Positions 1 through 6,280 of a DNA stretch of 6,280 bases are shown here, in pieces. The stretch is from the NCBI GenBank assembly GCA_002351535.1, contig DEGR01000081.1:1-6280 (forward strand), in the 5' to 3' direction. Position 1 is the first letter of the stretch; each line of letters opens with the position of its first letter. The notes under the pieces are model-generated. The model was given only the letters and a program-made list of their open reading frames with translations. It did no database searches and was not told the origin of the DNA. This DNA comes from Lachnospira sp. UBA2821 (GTDB taxonomy: Bacteria > Bacillota > Clostridia > Lachnospirales > Lachnospiraceae). Made by a program: the position numbers and the translations under genes.

Positions 1-366
1 AGTTAATTATCGAACGATGTACTAGTGAACCTGCAGCCAATAATGCCTTTGGAGTATTAATGTGTCTGAAGCAGTATAGTTCAGATAAATCAAAATTATC
101 CATATAGTGATGAATACTTTCACGTATTCTAAAACCGGTAGGAATATTTTCTCTTATAACAGTATCAAGTTTTTTGAAATCTTTTGTTTTATCTTTAATC
201 TTCGCTAAAGTCATTCCACAACCGATATCTATGCCTACAACATTTGGCATGATTTTATTTCCGACAGTCATAGTCAGACCGATTGTACCGACTTTTCAGG
301 GATGAACATCCGGCATAATACACATGCGACATCCGTCAGAAACAATATTGTTACACAGACTTTTTA
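1..366 (-). pseudogene. rtcB: rtcB remnant (RNA 3'-phosphate/5'-OH ligase), interrupted and truncated
   Basis: RtcB joins RNA 2',3'-cyclic phosphate or 3'-phosphate ends to 5'-OH ends using GTP and Mn2+ in the cytoplasm. Read on the minus strand, the frame gives a stretch ending in IMPDVHP, then a TGA stop at 298-296, then KVGTIGLTMTVGNKIMPNVV and GIDIGCGMTLAKIK. The PDVHPGKVGTIG and DIGCGM motifs are RtcB hallmarks; D and C of DIGCGM are metal ligands in the family. The frame then stays open from the ATG at 250-248 to the left edge (83 codons), including LDTVIRENIPTGFRIR and INTPKALLAAGSL. TGA sits where the family has glycine (GGA expected). No start or N-terminal KGKYN-like motif is visible upstream; a TAA lies in frame at 412-410. 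After GSL the expected GGGNHFIE does not follow. Full-length RtcB is roughly 400 residues or more, so this is a decayed copy. A sequencing error could explain the TGA alone but not the missing ends. Confidence 0.85.
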
Positions 367-456
367 GTTTTAAATTAAAAGTTCCTTTATTATTTTTGTA
401 ACCATTACATTACAAATTCCTACTTAATAAATAGAAGGGAATTATAAAGGATATTG
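367..456. other. Divergent intergenic region with nested inverted repeats
   Basis: There is no convincing coding sequence between the rtcB remnant and the sigma-factor promoter. Three inverted repeats can be seen. TCCTTTAT (383-390) pairs with ATAAAGGA (444-451). TTTGTAA (395-401) pairs with TTACAAA (410-416). AATTCC (415-420) pairs with GGAATT (438-443). The last two sit inside the first and overlap each other by two bases, so a branched fold is possible but not certain. The block lies upstream of the predicted promoter, so it would not be in the sigma-factor mRNA. AT-rich DNA gives such repeats by chance, so its function is unknown. Confidence 0.35.
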
Positions 457-485
457 TTGTTATAGACAATGGTATAGGGTATTAT
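457..485 (+). promoter_or_regulatory. Predicted sigma-A-type promoter of the sigma/anti-sigma operon
   Basis: A -35-like TTGTTA (457-462) and a -10-like TATTAT (480-485) are separated by 17 bases, the preferred spacing. They match the consensus at 4/6 and 5/6 positions. Transcription would start near 492, giving a leader of about 50 bases before the ATG at 542. ECF operons often also carry an autoregulated promoter, but no second motif can be named from this single sequence. Confidence 0.45.
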
Positions 486-531
486 ACAAAAAGATATAGC
501 GAATTCGTTAGCGGATGTAAAAATATGAAAT

Positions 532-536
532 GGAGA
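532..536 (+). promoter_or_regulatory. Ribosome binding site that decides the sigma-factor start
   Basis: GGAGA lies 5 bases before the ATG at 542. It overlaps the alternative in-frame ATG at 530, which has no good Shine-Dalgarno of its own. This favours initiation at 542. Confidence 0.7.
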
Positions 537-541
537 TAAAT

Positions 542-1105
542 ATGAAAGATTTAAAAGAAGAGGAGATACTTGATTTGTATTTTTCAAGGTCGGATGATGC
601 ACTACGTATTACCGAAAAAGTATATGGCAGCAGGCTTCTAAGGTTTGCATCTAATATGATATGTAATGAGGATGCCATGGAGTGTGTGAATGATACATAT
701 CTTGCAGCATGGAATGTGATTCCGCCGGAAAGGCCACATAATTTTTTGTCATGGTTATATAAGGTACTCAGAAATATTGTATGTGACAGAATAGACTGGA
801 ATACAGCTTCTAAAAGAGGAAAAAGAGTTAATGTGCTTCTGGACGAACTTGCAGAATGCATCTCAGATTCTAAAGCATCATATGAAGGTGAACTTTCGGA
901 GACAGGAAGAATTATTTCAGACTTCTTAAATAGCATGGATAAAGATAAACGGATTATGTTCGTTAGAAGATATTGGTATGGATTAAGTATATCGGAGCTG
1001 AGTAAAGAATATGCAGTGTCACAGAGTAAGATTAAAACTACTTTATTCAGAATTCGAAAAGAACTTAAAGAATATCTTATAAAGGAAGGTGTTTATTATG
1101 GATAA
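542..1105 (+). CDS. ECF-type RNA polymerase sigma factor (sigma-70 family)
   Basis: This is a 187-residue sigma factor containing only regions 2 and 4, the size and layout of ECF sigma factors; it would direct RNA polymerase to a small regulon. Region 2 spans about residues 17-92 and includes NEDAMECVNDTYLAAWNVIP and FLSWLYKVLRNIVCDRI, the typical core-binding and -10-recognition helices. A linker with LLDELAECISDS follows. Region 4 (about 126-179) carries a helix-turn-helix, LSISELSKEYAVSQSKIKTT then LFRIRKEL, for -35 recognition. The pattern resembles a clostridial ECF subgroup commonly encoded next to a membrane-anchored partner. The start at 542 is preferred over the in-frame ATG at 530 (four residues longer) because GGAGA is well placed for 542. 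The 3' end overlaps the next gene by 8 bases, implying translational coupling with its probable anti-sigma factor. The target regulon cannot be read from this window. Confidence 0.9.
   Translation: MKDLKEEEILDLYFSRSDDALRITEKVYGSRLLRFASNMICNEDAMECVNDTYLAAWNVIPPERPHNFLSWLYKVLRNIVCDRIDWNTASKRGKRVNVLLDELAECISDSKASYEGELSETGRIISDFLNSMDKDKRIMFVRRYWYGLSISELSKEYAVSQSKIKTTLFRIRKELKEYLIKEGVYYG
1082..1089 (+). promoter_or_regulatory. Ribosome binding site inside the sigma gene, for the propeller gene
   Basis: AAGGAAGG lies 8 bases before the ATG at 1098, inside the end of the sigma-factor gene. It supports the ATG at 1098 over the upstream in-frame GTG at 1089, which would overlap the site itself. Confidence 0.7.
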
Positions 1106-2975
1106 AAAAGATTTATTCAAAGGGTTGAATTATATAGATGATAATCTTATTAGTGAGGCGGCAGAGCCATACAATTCTGAGAACGTTCAAACAGGAAAGA
1201 AAGTATATAAAAATAAAAGAAAAAATAAGTTATTAAAGGTTGCAGCCGGTCTGACCGTTGCAGCCGCCATGATTATGGCAGTGTTTGCTGCAAATGATAT
1301 TTTTAAAGAGGATGGTCTCAACGTGGCAGATGATAAATCATATAAACAGAAAACTCTTGGAAATTCATATGCCACTATGTCATCCTATAAAGAAATATAT
1401 AAGAAGATACAATCTATAGAGAATAACAAAACATCATATGATTACCGTAATGTATTAGAAGATAACATGGCAGATTCTTCAACCAATATTATGACAGAGG
1501 GGGTTGATGAAAGCGATATCGTAAAAGCTGACGGAAAATATATTTATATGGTAGAGTCAGGAGATATAATCATTACGGACATTTCAAAGGGAGAACCCGG
1601 AAGTAAAAAAACAATTACACCGGATTTTGAACTTCCGTCAGATGAAATAAAAGAAATGTATGTGTCTGACGGGAAAATGATACTTATTGTGAATCATATC
1701 AAAGAGCATAATAAAGAGCATAATAATGAAGAAAATGATGACATATATTATATTCAGACAGATTTCGAGGAGACGGTGTGCTACAGTTATGATTTATCAA
1801 ATCCTGAAAAACCAAAGATTATCGGTAAAATGAGACAGGATGGGATTTATAAAACATCCAGAAGAGTTGGAAATATTGTATATTTATTTTCAAGTTATTC
1901 TATTAACAGACCTGATATGGGTGTTGATGAGGCTGTTGAAAGCGGCAATCTTGATAAGTGGATTCCTACTGTTAATGGCTGTGCACTCGATTGTGACAGG
2001 ATTTTCATGTCGGAAAATGGAATAAATGGAACTATGATTACTACGTTTGATGTGAGTATGCCTGAAAAAAGTATAGATGCTGAATATGTTATGAATGGTT
2101 ACGGAAATGTATATGTATCAGCAGATGCTATTTATTTCTACAGCACGAATTACATGAATAGATGTGTTACAGAGATAAATAAGATGTCATTTAGTAAAGG
2201 AAAACTTAAAGGAGAAAAATCAACTTCCATAAGAGGGATGATTCCGGATGTTTTTGCAATAAATGAGCAGAATGAGAATCTTATTGTTATATCTACTGAT
2301 TATAATTATAGTGGTAGTGATATGGTTAATACGCTATATGTGTTTAATTCTGAAATGAAGCAGATTGGTATTCTTAATGGAATTGCATTGGGAGAGCGTG
2401 TTTATGCAGCAAGATTTATAGGAAATCTTGTATATTTTATAACGTACAAACAGATTGACCCGTTATTTGTTGCTGATATATCCAATCCGGCTGCTCCTAA
2501 AATGCTGGGAGAATTAGAAGTTGAAGGATTTTCAGAATATCTTCATAAATGGGATGATAATCATATTCTGGGTATAGGTTATATGACGAAAGGTGTTGAG
2601 AAAACCGGAATAAAAATTACCATGTTTGATGTAACTGACCCGGAGAATCCGATTGAAGAGAATTGCATGATTATTGATGGAAAATATAATGGAGCAATAT
2701 TCGATGATGAATATAAATCGGTATTAGTTAATCCGGATAAAAATATTATCGGATTTGCTACGGATGAATATATTACAGGAGAGGATACGGACGATTCGCA
2801 TGCGGTGTATCATCATTTAAAATATGATAAAGAAAATGGCTTTACAATTGTCAGGGATACAAGACTTCCAAAAGATAATTCAAGATTATACAGAGGGCTG
2901 TATTGTGGAGATGATTTTTATATAGCGGGTGCAGGTGATATAATTCATTATTCGCTAAGTGAAATAATGAAATAA
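1098..2975 (+). CDS. Membrane-anchored beta-propeller protein, probable anti-sigma factor/sensor
   Basis: This is a 625-residue protein. Residues 1-44 are a short cytoplasmic part with DLFKGLNYIDDNLISEA, resembling the N-termini of clostridial ECF partner proteins, and end in a basic stretch (KKVYKNKRKNK). Residues about 45-65 form one transmembrane helix (LLKVAAGLTVAAAMIMAVFA); the basic side predicts N-terminus in, C-terminus out. The rest is a secreted beta-propeller of the COG4880/Beta_propel type, recognised by TEGVDESDIVKADGKYIYMV near residues 133-152 and by repeated strands such as VCYSYDLSNPEKPKIIGKM and PLFVADISNPAAPKMLGELE. The C-terminus looks complete. Overlap with the sigma gene and this topology suggest that it holds the sigma factor at the membrane and senses an extracellular cue. 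That role is inferred from context; no zinc-binding HxxxCxxC anti-sigma motif is present in the cytoplasmic part. The alternative is a secreted-type propeller protein controlled by, but not controlling, the sigma factor. The ligand is unknown. Confidence 0.85.
   Translation: MDKKDLFKGLNYIDDNLISEAAEPYNSENVQTGKKVYKNKRKNKLLKVAAGLTVAAAMIMAVFAANDIFKEDGLNVADDKSYKQKTLGNSYATMSSYKEIYKKIQSIENNKTSYDYRNVLEDNMADSSTNIMTEGVDESDIVKADGKYIYMVESGDIIITDISKGEPGSKKTITPDFELPSDEIKEMYVSDGKMILIVNHIKEHNKEHNNEENDDIYYIQTDFEETVCYSYDLSNPEKPKIIGKMRQDGIYKTSRRVGNIVYLFSSYSINRPDMGVDEAVESGNLDKWIPTVNGCALDCDRIFMSENGINGTMITTFDVSMPEKSIDAEYVMNGYGNVYVSADAIYFYSTNYMNRCVTEINKMSFSKGKLKGEKSTSIRGMIPDVFAINEQNENLIVISTDYNYSGSDMVNTLYVFNSEMKQIGILNGIALGERVYAARFIGNLVYFITYKQIDPLFVADISNPAAPKMLGELEVEGFSEYLHKWDDNHILGIGYMTKGVEKTGIKITMFDVTDPENPIEENCMIIDGKYNGAIFDDEYKSVLVNPDKNIIGFATDEYITGEDTDDSHAVYHHLKYDKENGFTIVRDTRLPKDNSRLYRGLYCGDDFYIAGAGDIIHYSLSEIMK
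1701..1724 (+). repeat. 12-bp perfect tandem duplication within the propeller gene
   Basis: AAAGAGCATAAT occurs twice back to back (1701-1712 and 1713-1724). The copies are in frame and encode KEHNKEHN at residues 202-209, followed by NEENDD. This is a hydrophilic, probably surface loop between propeller strands, so length change here should be tolerated. Confidence 0.8.
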
Positions 2976-3010
2976 AATTTCAATGTAAAATATAGTTAAA
3001 ATGTATATAG

Positions 3011-3054
3011 AAAAAGGAATTTTTTGTTGATTATACACAAAAAATCCTTTTTTT
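3011..3054 (+). terminator. Intrinsic terminator after the sigma/propeller operon
   Basis: The left arm 3011-3027 (A5, GG, AA, T6, GT) pairs with the right arm 3037-3052 (AC, A6, T, CC, T5) across a 9-base loop, with one bulged A at 3018. The right arm runs into a T tract ending at 3054. The A-rich left arm means it could also terminate transcription from the other side. It separates the operon from pulA. Confidence 0.8.
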
Positions 3055-3137
3055 ATTATATGATTGTACATTTGTGATAAAATTTTAACTCTTTTTTGTA
3101 TATAACATAAAAAAGTGTGATAATAGGCAAATTAAAA

Positions 3138-3166
3138 TTGTATTTTTTTTATACATAATGTATATT
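3138..3166 (+). promoter_or_regulatory. Predicted pulA promoter
   Basis: TTGTAT (3138-3143) and TATATT (3161-3166) are 17 bases apart, with 3/6 and 5/6 consensus matches. Transcription would start near 3173, leaving a leader of about 44 bases. The surroundings are extremely AT-rich, so other pairs are possible. I see no convincing catabolite-responsive (CcpA cre) element. Confidence 0.4.
3150..3164. promoter_or_regulatory. 15-bp palindrome overlapping the pulA -10, possible operator
   Basis: TATACAT-A-ATGTATA is a perfect inverted repeat with 7-base arms around a single central A. It covers the end of the spacer and the start of the predicted -10, where a repressor would block polymerase. 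The binding protein, if any, is unknown, and low base complexity makes chance a real alternative. Confidence 0.35.
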
Positions 3167-3206
3167 ATAAAGAGTTGCAAATAGGTATAATTAATTTTTA
3201 TGTAAT

Positions 3207-3213
3207 GAGGAAG
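3207..3213 (+). promoter_or_regulatory. Ribosome binding site that decides the pulA start
   Basis: GAGGAAG precedes the ATG at 3217 by 3 bases (GAGG by 6). An alternative in-frame ATG at 3205 overlaps this site and has no Shine-Dalgarno upstream, so 3217 is the better start. Confidence 0.65.
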
Positions 3214-3216
3214 TAT

Positions 3217-6200
3217 ATGTGGAAAAGAAGAATTGAAAAAAGAATTTTAAGTGTTATGTTAGCAGGAGCACTTACAGTGACATCATTTAATATCACAACT
3301 CCTGTAAATGTCTATGCAGAAAAAGGAGAGGGAACTGTATATGCAACCCGCTCATTTGACAGTAACTATGATGCACAGAATGCATACGATGGGGATGATT
3401 TAGGATGTACATACACACCGGAGGCTACAACATTTAAAGTCTGGTCACCGGAAGCTACAGAGGTTAAACTTTGCCGTTATGAAAAGGGAAATGGCGGTAA
3501 TGTTATTGGAGAAGTACCGATGACGAAAGGTAATAAGGGTGTATGGAGTGTTACAATTGATGGCGATATTGTTAATACATATTATACTTATAAAGTGACC
3601 GTGAATGGAACTACTAAAGAGGCTGTTGATATATATGCAAAAGCAGCGGGCGTAAATGGTGACAGGGCAATGGTTGTTAATCTTGACAGTACAGCCCCTG
3701 ACAATTGGGATAAGAATTATAAGAGAACAAAGACGAATCTTAGTGATATAGTAGTATGGGAAGTGCATGTCAGGGATTTTTCTATTGATGTGAGTTCAGG
3801 TGTATCTGAGGCAAACAGAGGTAAATATAAAGCATTTACAGAAAGCACTACAGTAAATGGTCAGGGTAAAGTTGCCTCATGTGTTGATTACCTTAAAAAA
3901 CTTGGAGTTACGCATGTACAGATTCTTCCAATGTATGATTATGCATCTGTTGATGAGACAAAAGTAACATCAAGTCTTGGAAGTAATTATAACTGGGGAT
4001 ATGACCCAAAGAATTATAATGTTCCCGAGGGTTCATATTCAAGCAATCCGTATGATGGAAATGTCCGCATTAAAGAGATGAAAGAGATGATTCAGGCTCT
4101 GCATGATGCAGGAATCAAAGTAGTCATGGACGTTGTATACAATCATACATATGATACAGCAGATTCAAATTTCAACAAAATAATGCCTGGTTATTATTAT
4201 AAGCTTAATAGTGACCTTTCTTATAATAATCAATCAGGATGTGGCAATGCTACAAGAAGTGAGAGTGCTATGTATCGCAAGTTTATGATTGATTCCATAA
4301 CATATTGGGCAGGAGAATATAATCTCGATGGTTTCAGATTTGACTTGATGGGAATTCATGATGTGACTACTATGAATAAGATAAGAGCCGCATTGGACAA
4401 AAAATACGGTGAAGACACTATCGTTATGTATGGTGAAGGATGGACCGGAGATGGCAATTACGATGCTAACAGTGCACATAAAGCTAATGAAGCTAAGTTA
4501 GATGATGGAATAGGATATTTTAATGACCAGATCAGGGATGCACTTAAAGGTGAACATAAATTTGACGGAACAATAGGTTTATTACAGACAAATTATTTTT
4601 CGGGTACTTATCTTGAAGAAGGACAAAAATGGCCTAACAATGTATTTGGCGGAATAATGGGTTCCGTAGGACATACTGATGGTCAGTGGGGAATGTGGAG
4701 ACCGTTCTGGTCTAAGTCATCAAATTGTGTAGTAAGCTATGCCTCAGCACATGATAATCTTACATTATGGGACAAACTTACAGAAGGATTAGGAAAACAG
4801 TATAATTCTACTGATGAAAAAATGTTAAATATGAATAAGATGTCGGGAGCAATATTACTGAGTTCTAAAGGTGGCGTGTTCTTACAGGCAGGTGAAGAGT
4901 TCGCAAGAACAAAGAATGGTGATGATAATAGTTATGCTTCTTCGGATGCTGTAAATAAAATAGACTGGAATCGTCTTAATACATATTCAGATATTGAGAA
5001 ATATTATGAAGGAATTATTAAGATAAGGAAAGCATTTTCAGGTTTCCGTTCAATTACAACAAGAAGCAGTGACAATTGGAATCCGGATAACAATAATCTG
5101 ACATGGATTAGTAAAGATGTAAAAGGAATGACTGCTTTTTATGAGACTAATAACACTTCCGGTGAGTGGAACAAGATAGCTGTACTTATTAATAATGCCA
5201 CTTCAGAAAAAAGTGTGACATTATCAGAAGCAGGTAAGTGGGTTATAGTAGCCGATGGAAAAAATGCCGGCACGACAATGTTAAATGAAACTGGTCAGAA
5301 TATAACTGTTCCTGCCAAATCAGTTGTAGTTGCTGTGCCAAAGGATACATTTGATTCATATGTAGAACCTGTAACAGACGAGAAAGAAAAGGCAAAGAAC
5401 AATCTGAAAAGAGCTTTAACAGCCGCAAACTCAAGACTTGATAAGGCAAAGAATGACAGCTCGAATTATTCGGAGGATGCAATTAAAGATTTAGAAGAAG
5501 TAATTGCAGACATAACAGAGTTTATGAAAAAAGACCATACTATTGAAGAGTACGAGAGCAAAAATGAAGATATAACAGCAGCAACAGATGCATGTCATTC
5601 TAATAAGTCAAATCCGGTTGTGCGTGTTAAGGCAGATGGCTGGAGTAGTCCATGTGTATATATCTGGAAATCAGATGGAGTCACAGATACTACATTAACG
5701 GACAACTGGCCTGGAACAAAGCTTTCAGCTAAAGATTCAGAAGGATGGTATACATTTGAATTACCTGATGAAACAGAAGAATACTCAGTTATTGTTAATG
5801 ATGGTCAGGGTAACACATCAACACAGACTTCTGATATAACAGGAATTAATGGAAATATAGATATAACAGTTACATCATTTAGTGGTAAAAGCTGCACATA
5901 TACCAAATCTGTATATCCTGTTGGAACAGTTAATGATAAGAGCGATAAGACTATTATCAGTAAGACAGTTGTTAACGCAAAGCAATATGTTGATAAGTAC
6001 AAAAATGTGCAGAAAGTAAAAAAAGAATATGATGCTTTATGCAAAGCAAATGATGAAGCTGAACAGATTATAGAACTTGATTCTGCTTCACAGGTTGAGA
6101 TAAACAAATGTATAAGAAAATTAAAGCAGGCTATGGCTGATGTTGTTGAAGCAGCAGAAAAAAATGATGAAACAACAAAACCGGACGAGACAACAAAACC

Positions 6201-6280
6201 GGACGAGACAACAAAGCCAGACGAGACAACAAAACCGAATGAGACAACAAAACCGGATGAGACAACAAAGCCGGATGAAA
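3217..6280 (+). CDS. pulA: Secreted type I pullulanase (GH13), multidomain; 3' end outside window
   Basis: The enzyme hydrolyses alpha-1,6 branch links of pullulan, starch and limit dextrins outside the cell. The window holds 1021 codons with no stop. Residues 1-34 are a signal peptide (basic start, hydrophobic core, VYA cleavage). A CBM48-like domain spans about 60-165 (FKVWSPEATEVKL). The GH13 barrel and C-domain span about 177-709. The type I pullulanase signature YNWGYDP is at 258-264. GH13 region I is DVVYNHT (D305, N309, H310). The nucleophile is D376 in GFRFDLMG, the acid/base E407 in YGEGW, and the stabiliser D513 in SAHDN; all catalytic residues are intact. Next come a helical FIVAR-like segment (722-793), a CBM26-like starch-binding module (about 799-897, with VYIWKSDG, NWPGTKL and GWYTFELP), a second FIVAR-like segment (909-983) and ETTKPD repeats from 985. 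It is set apart from the upstream operon by a terminator and has its own predicted promoter. The missing end may carry another binding module or a cell-wall anchor. Confidence 0.93.
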   Translation, partial: MWKRRIEKRILSVMLAGALTVTSFNITTPVNVYAEKGEGTVYATRSFDSNYDAQNAYDGDDLGCTYTPEATTFKVWSPEATEVKLCRYEKGNGGNVIGEVPMTKGNKGVWSVTIDGDIVNTYYTYKVTVNGTTKEAVDIYAKAAGVNGDRAMVVNLDSTAPDNWDKNYKRTKTNLSDIVVWEVHVRDFSIDVSSGVSEANRGKYKAFTESTTVNGQGKVASCVDYLKKLGVTHVQILPMYDYASVDETKVTSSLGSNYNWGYDPKNYNVPEGSYSSNPYDGNVRIKEMKEMIQALHDAGIKVVMDVVYNHTYDTADSNFNKIMPGYYYKLNSDLSYNNQSGCGNATRSESAMYRKFMIDSITYWAGEYNLDGFRFDLMGIHDVTTMNKIRAALDKKYGEDTIVMYGEGWTGDGNYDANSAHKANEAKLDDGIGYFNDQIRDALKGEHKFDGTIGLLQTNYFSGTYLEEGQKWPNNVFGGIMGSVGHTDGQWGMWRPFWSKSSNCVVSYASAHDNLTLWDKLTEGLGKQYNSTDEKMLNMNKMSGAILLSSKGGVFLQAGEEFARTKNGDDNSYASSDAVNKIDWNRLNTYSDIEKYYEGIIKIRKAFSGFRSITTRSSDNWNPDNNNLTWISKDVKGMTAFYETNNTSGEWNKIAVLINNATSEKSVTLSEAGKWVIVADGKNAGTTMLNETGQNITVPAKSVVVAVPKDTFDSYVEPVTDEKEKAKNNLKRALTAANSRLDKAKNDSSNYSEDAIKDLEEVIADITEFMKKDHTIEEYESKNEDITAATDACHSNKSNPVVRVKADGWSSPCVYIWKSDGVTDTTLTDNWPGTKLSAKDSEGWYTFELPDETEEYSVIVNDGQGNTSTQTSDITGINGNIDITVTSFSGKSCTYTKSVYPVGTVNDKSDKTIISKTVVNAKQYVDKYKNVQKVKKEYDALCKANDEAEQIIELDSASQVEINKCIRKLKQAMADVVEAAEKNDETTKPDETTKPDETTKPDETTKPNETTKPDETTKPDE
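6169..6280 (+). repeat. 18-bp tandem repeat encoding an ETTKPD linker in pulA
   Basis: Six full in-frame copies of an 18-base unit (gaR-aca-aca-aaR-ccR-Ray) run from 6169 to 6276, and a seventh begins at 6277 and is cut by the window edge. Each encodes ETTKPD, except the fourth (6223-6240), which encodes ETTKPN. Third-position differences (gac/gat, aaa/aag, ccg/cca, gaa/gag) show that the copies are not all recent. Thr/Pro/Asp/Glu linkers of this kind separate modules or span the wall in Gram-positive glycosidases. Confidence 0.9.

Noticed and set aside
296..298. TGA read as glycine (recoded genetic code) or as selenocysteine in rtcB
   Set aside because: The other three genes use GGA freely for glycine and have no in-frame TGA, so a recoded lineage is unsupported. 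The family has glycine, not cysteine or selenocysteine, at this site, and the copy is also damaged at both ends.
420..602. 60-residue minus-strand open frame across the sigma-factor start
   Set aside because: It covers the promoter and start of the sigma operon, has a low-complexity translation, and shows no family resemblance or link to the rtcB N-terminus.
508..936. 142-residue minus-strand open frame opposite the sigma factor
   Set aside because: It lies wholly opposite a well-supported sigma-factor gene, has no recognisable domain, and its composition is that expected of a shadow frame.
1840..2025. 61-residue plus-strand frame inside the propeller gene
   Set aside because: It is an alternative frame inside the propeller coding sequence, without its own ribosome binding site or domain.
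3055..3137. Additional gene, riboswitch or small RNA between the terminator and the pulA promoter
   Set aside because: The stretch is very AT-rich, with no open frame of note and no recognisable conserved riboswitch core.
3445..3768. 107-residue minus-strand frame opposite pulA, and similar ones at 4234-4479, 5243-5482 and 5805-6107
   Set aside because: All lie opposite continuous pullulanase coding sequence with intact domains, and their translations are unlike known proteins.
6169..6280. CRISPR-like array
   Set aside because: The 18-base units are contiguous with no spacers and are read in frame as a protein linker.

Overview
This AT-rich window (about one-third G+C by eye) looks like chromosomal DNA of a low-GC Firmicute, most likely a Lachnospiraceae-type gut or rumen anaerobe of the Butyrivibrio/Roseburia/Eubacterium/Lachnospira kind. 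The pointers are the clostridial ECF sigma factor paired with a beta-propeller membrane protein, a secreted type I pullulanase with a starch-binding module and a Thr/Pro/Asp/Glu repeat linker, and the AGGA-type ribosome binding sites. The genus is not decided by anything I can see.

Layout: (1) Positions 1 to about 366, minus strand, hold a broken copy of the RNA ligase gene rtcB. Its motifs are clear, but a TGA interrupts the conserved PDVHPGKVG motif, the N-terminus is missing, and homology stops near the left edge before the GGGNHFIE motif. (2) Positions 367-541 form a divergent intergenic region with nested inverted repeats and a plausible housekeeping-type promoter. (3) Positions 542-2975 carry a two-gene operon with an 8-base gene overlap: an ECF-type sigma factor, then a single-pass membrane protein with a short cytoplasmic N-terminus and a large extracellular beta-propeller. 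The second protein is probably the cognate anti-sigma factor and sensor. An intrinsic terminator follows. (4) Positions 3055-3216 hold the pullulanase promoter region, with a 15-base palindrome overlapping the predicted -10. (5) From 3217 to the right edge runs pulA, a secreted multidomain type I pullulanase (GH13) whose 3' end lies outside the window.

How the genes may work together: the sigma factor and the propeller protein look like a transmembrane signalling pair, with an extracellular cue releasing the sigma factor to redirect RNA polymerase. The pullulanase debranches starch, pullulan or glycogen outside the cell. The neighbouring operon could in principle respond to the same polysaccharides, as RsgI/SigI systems do, but the two transcription units are separated by a terminator and no shared promoter motif is visible. 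That link is only a hypothesis.
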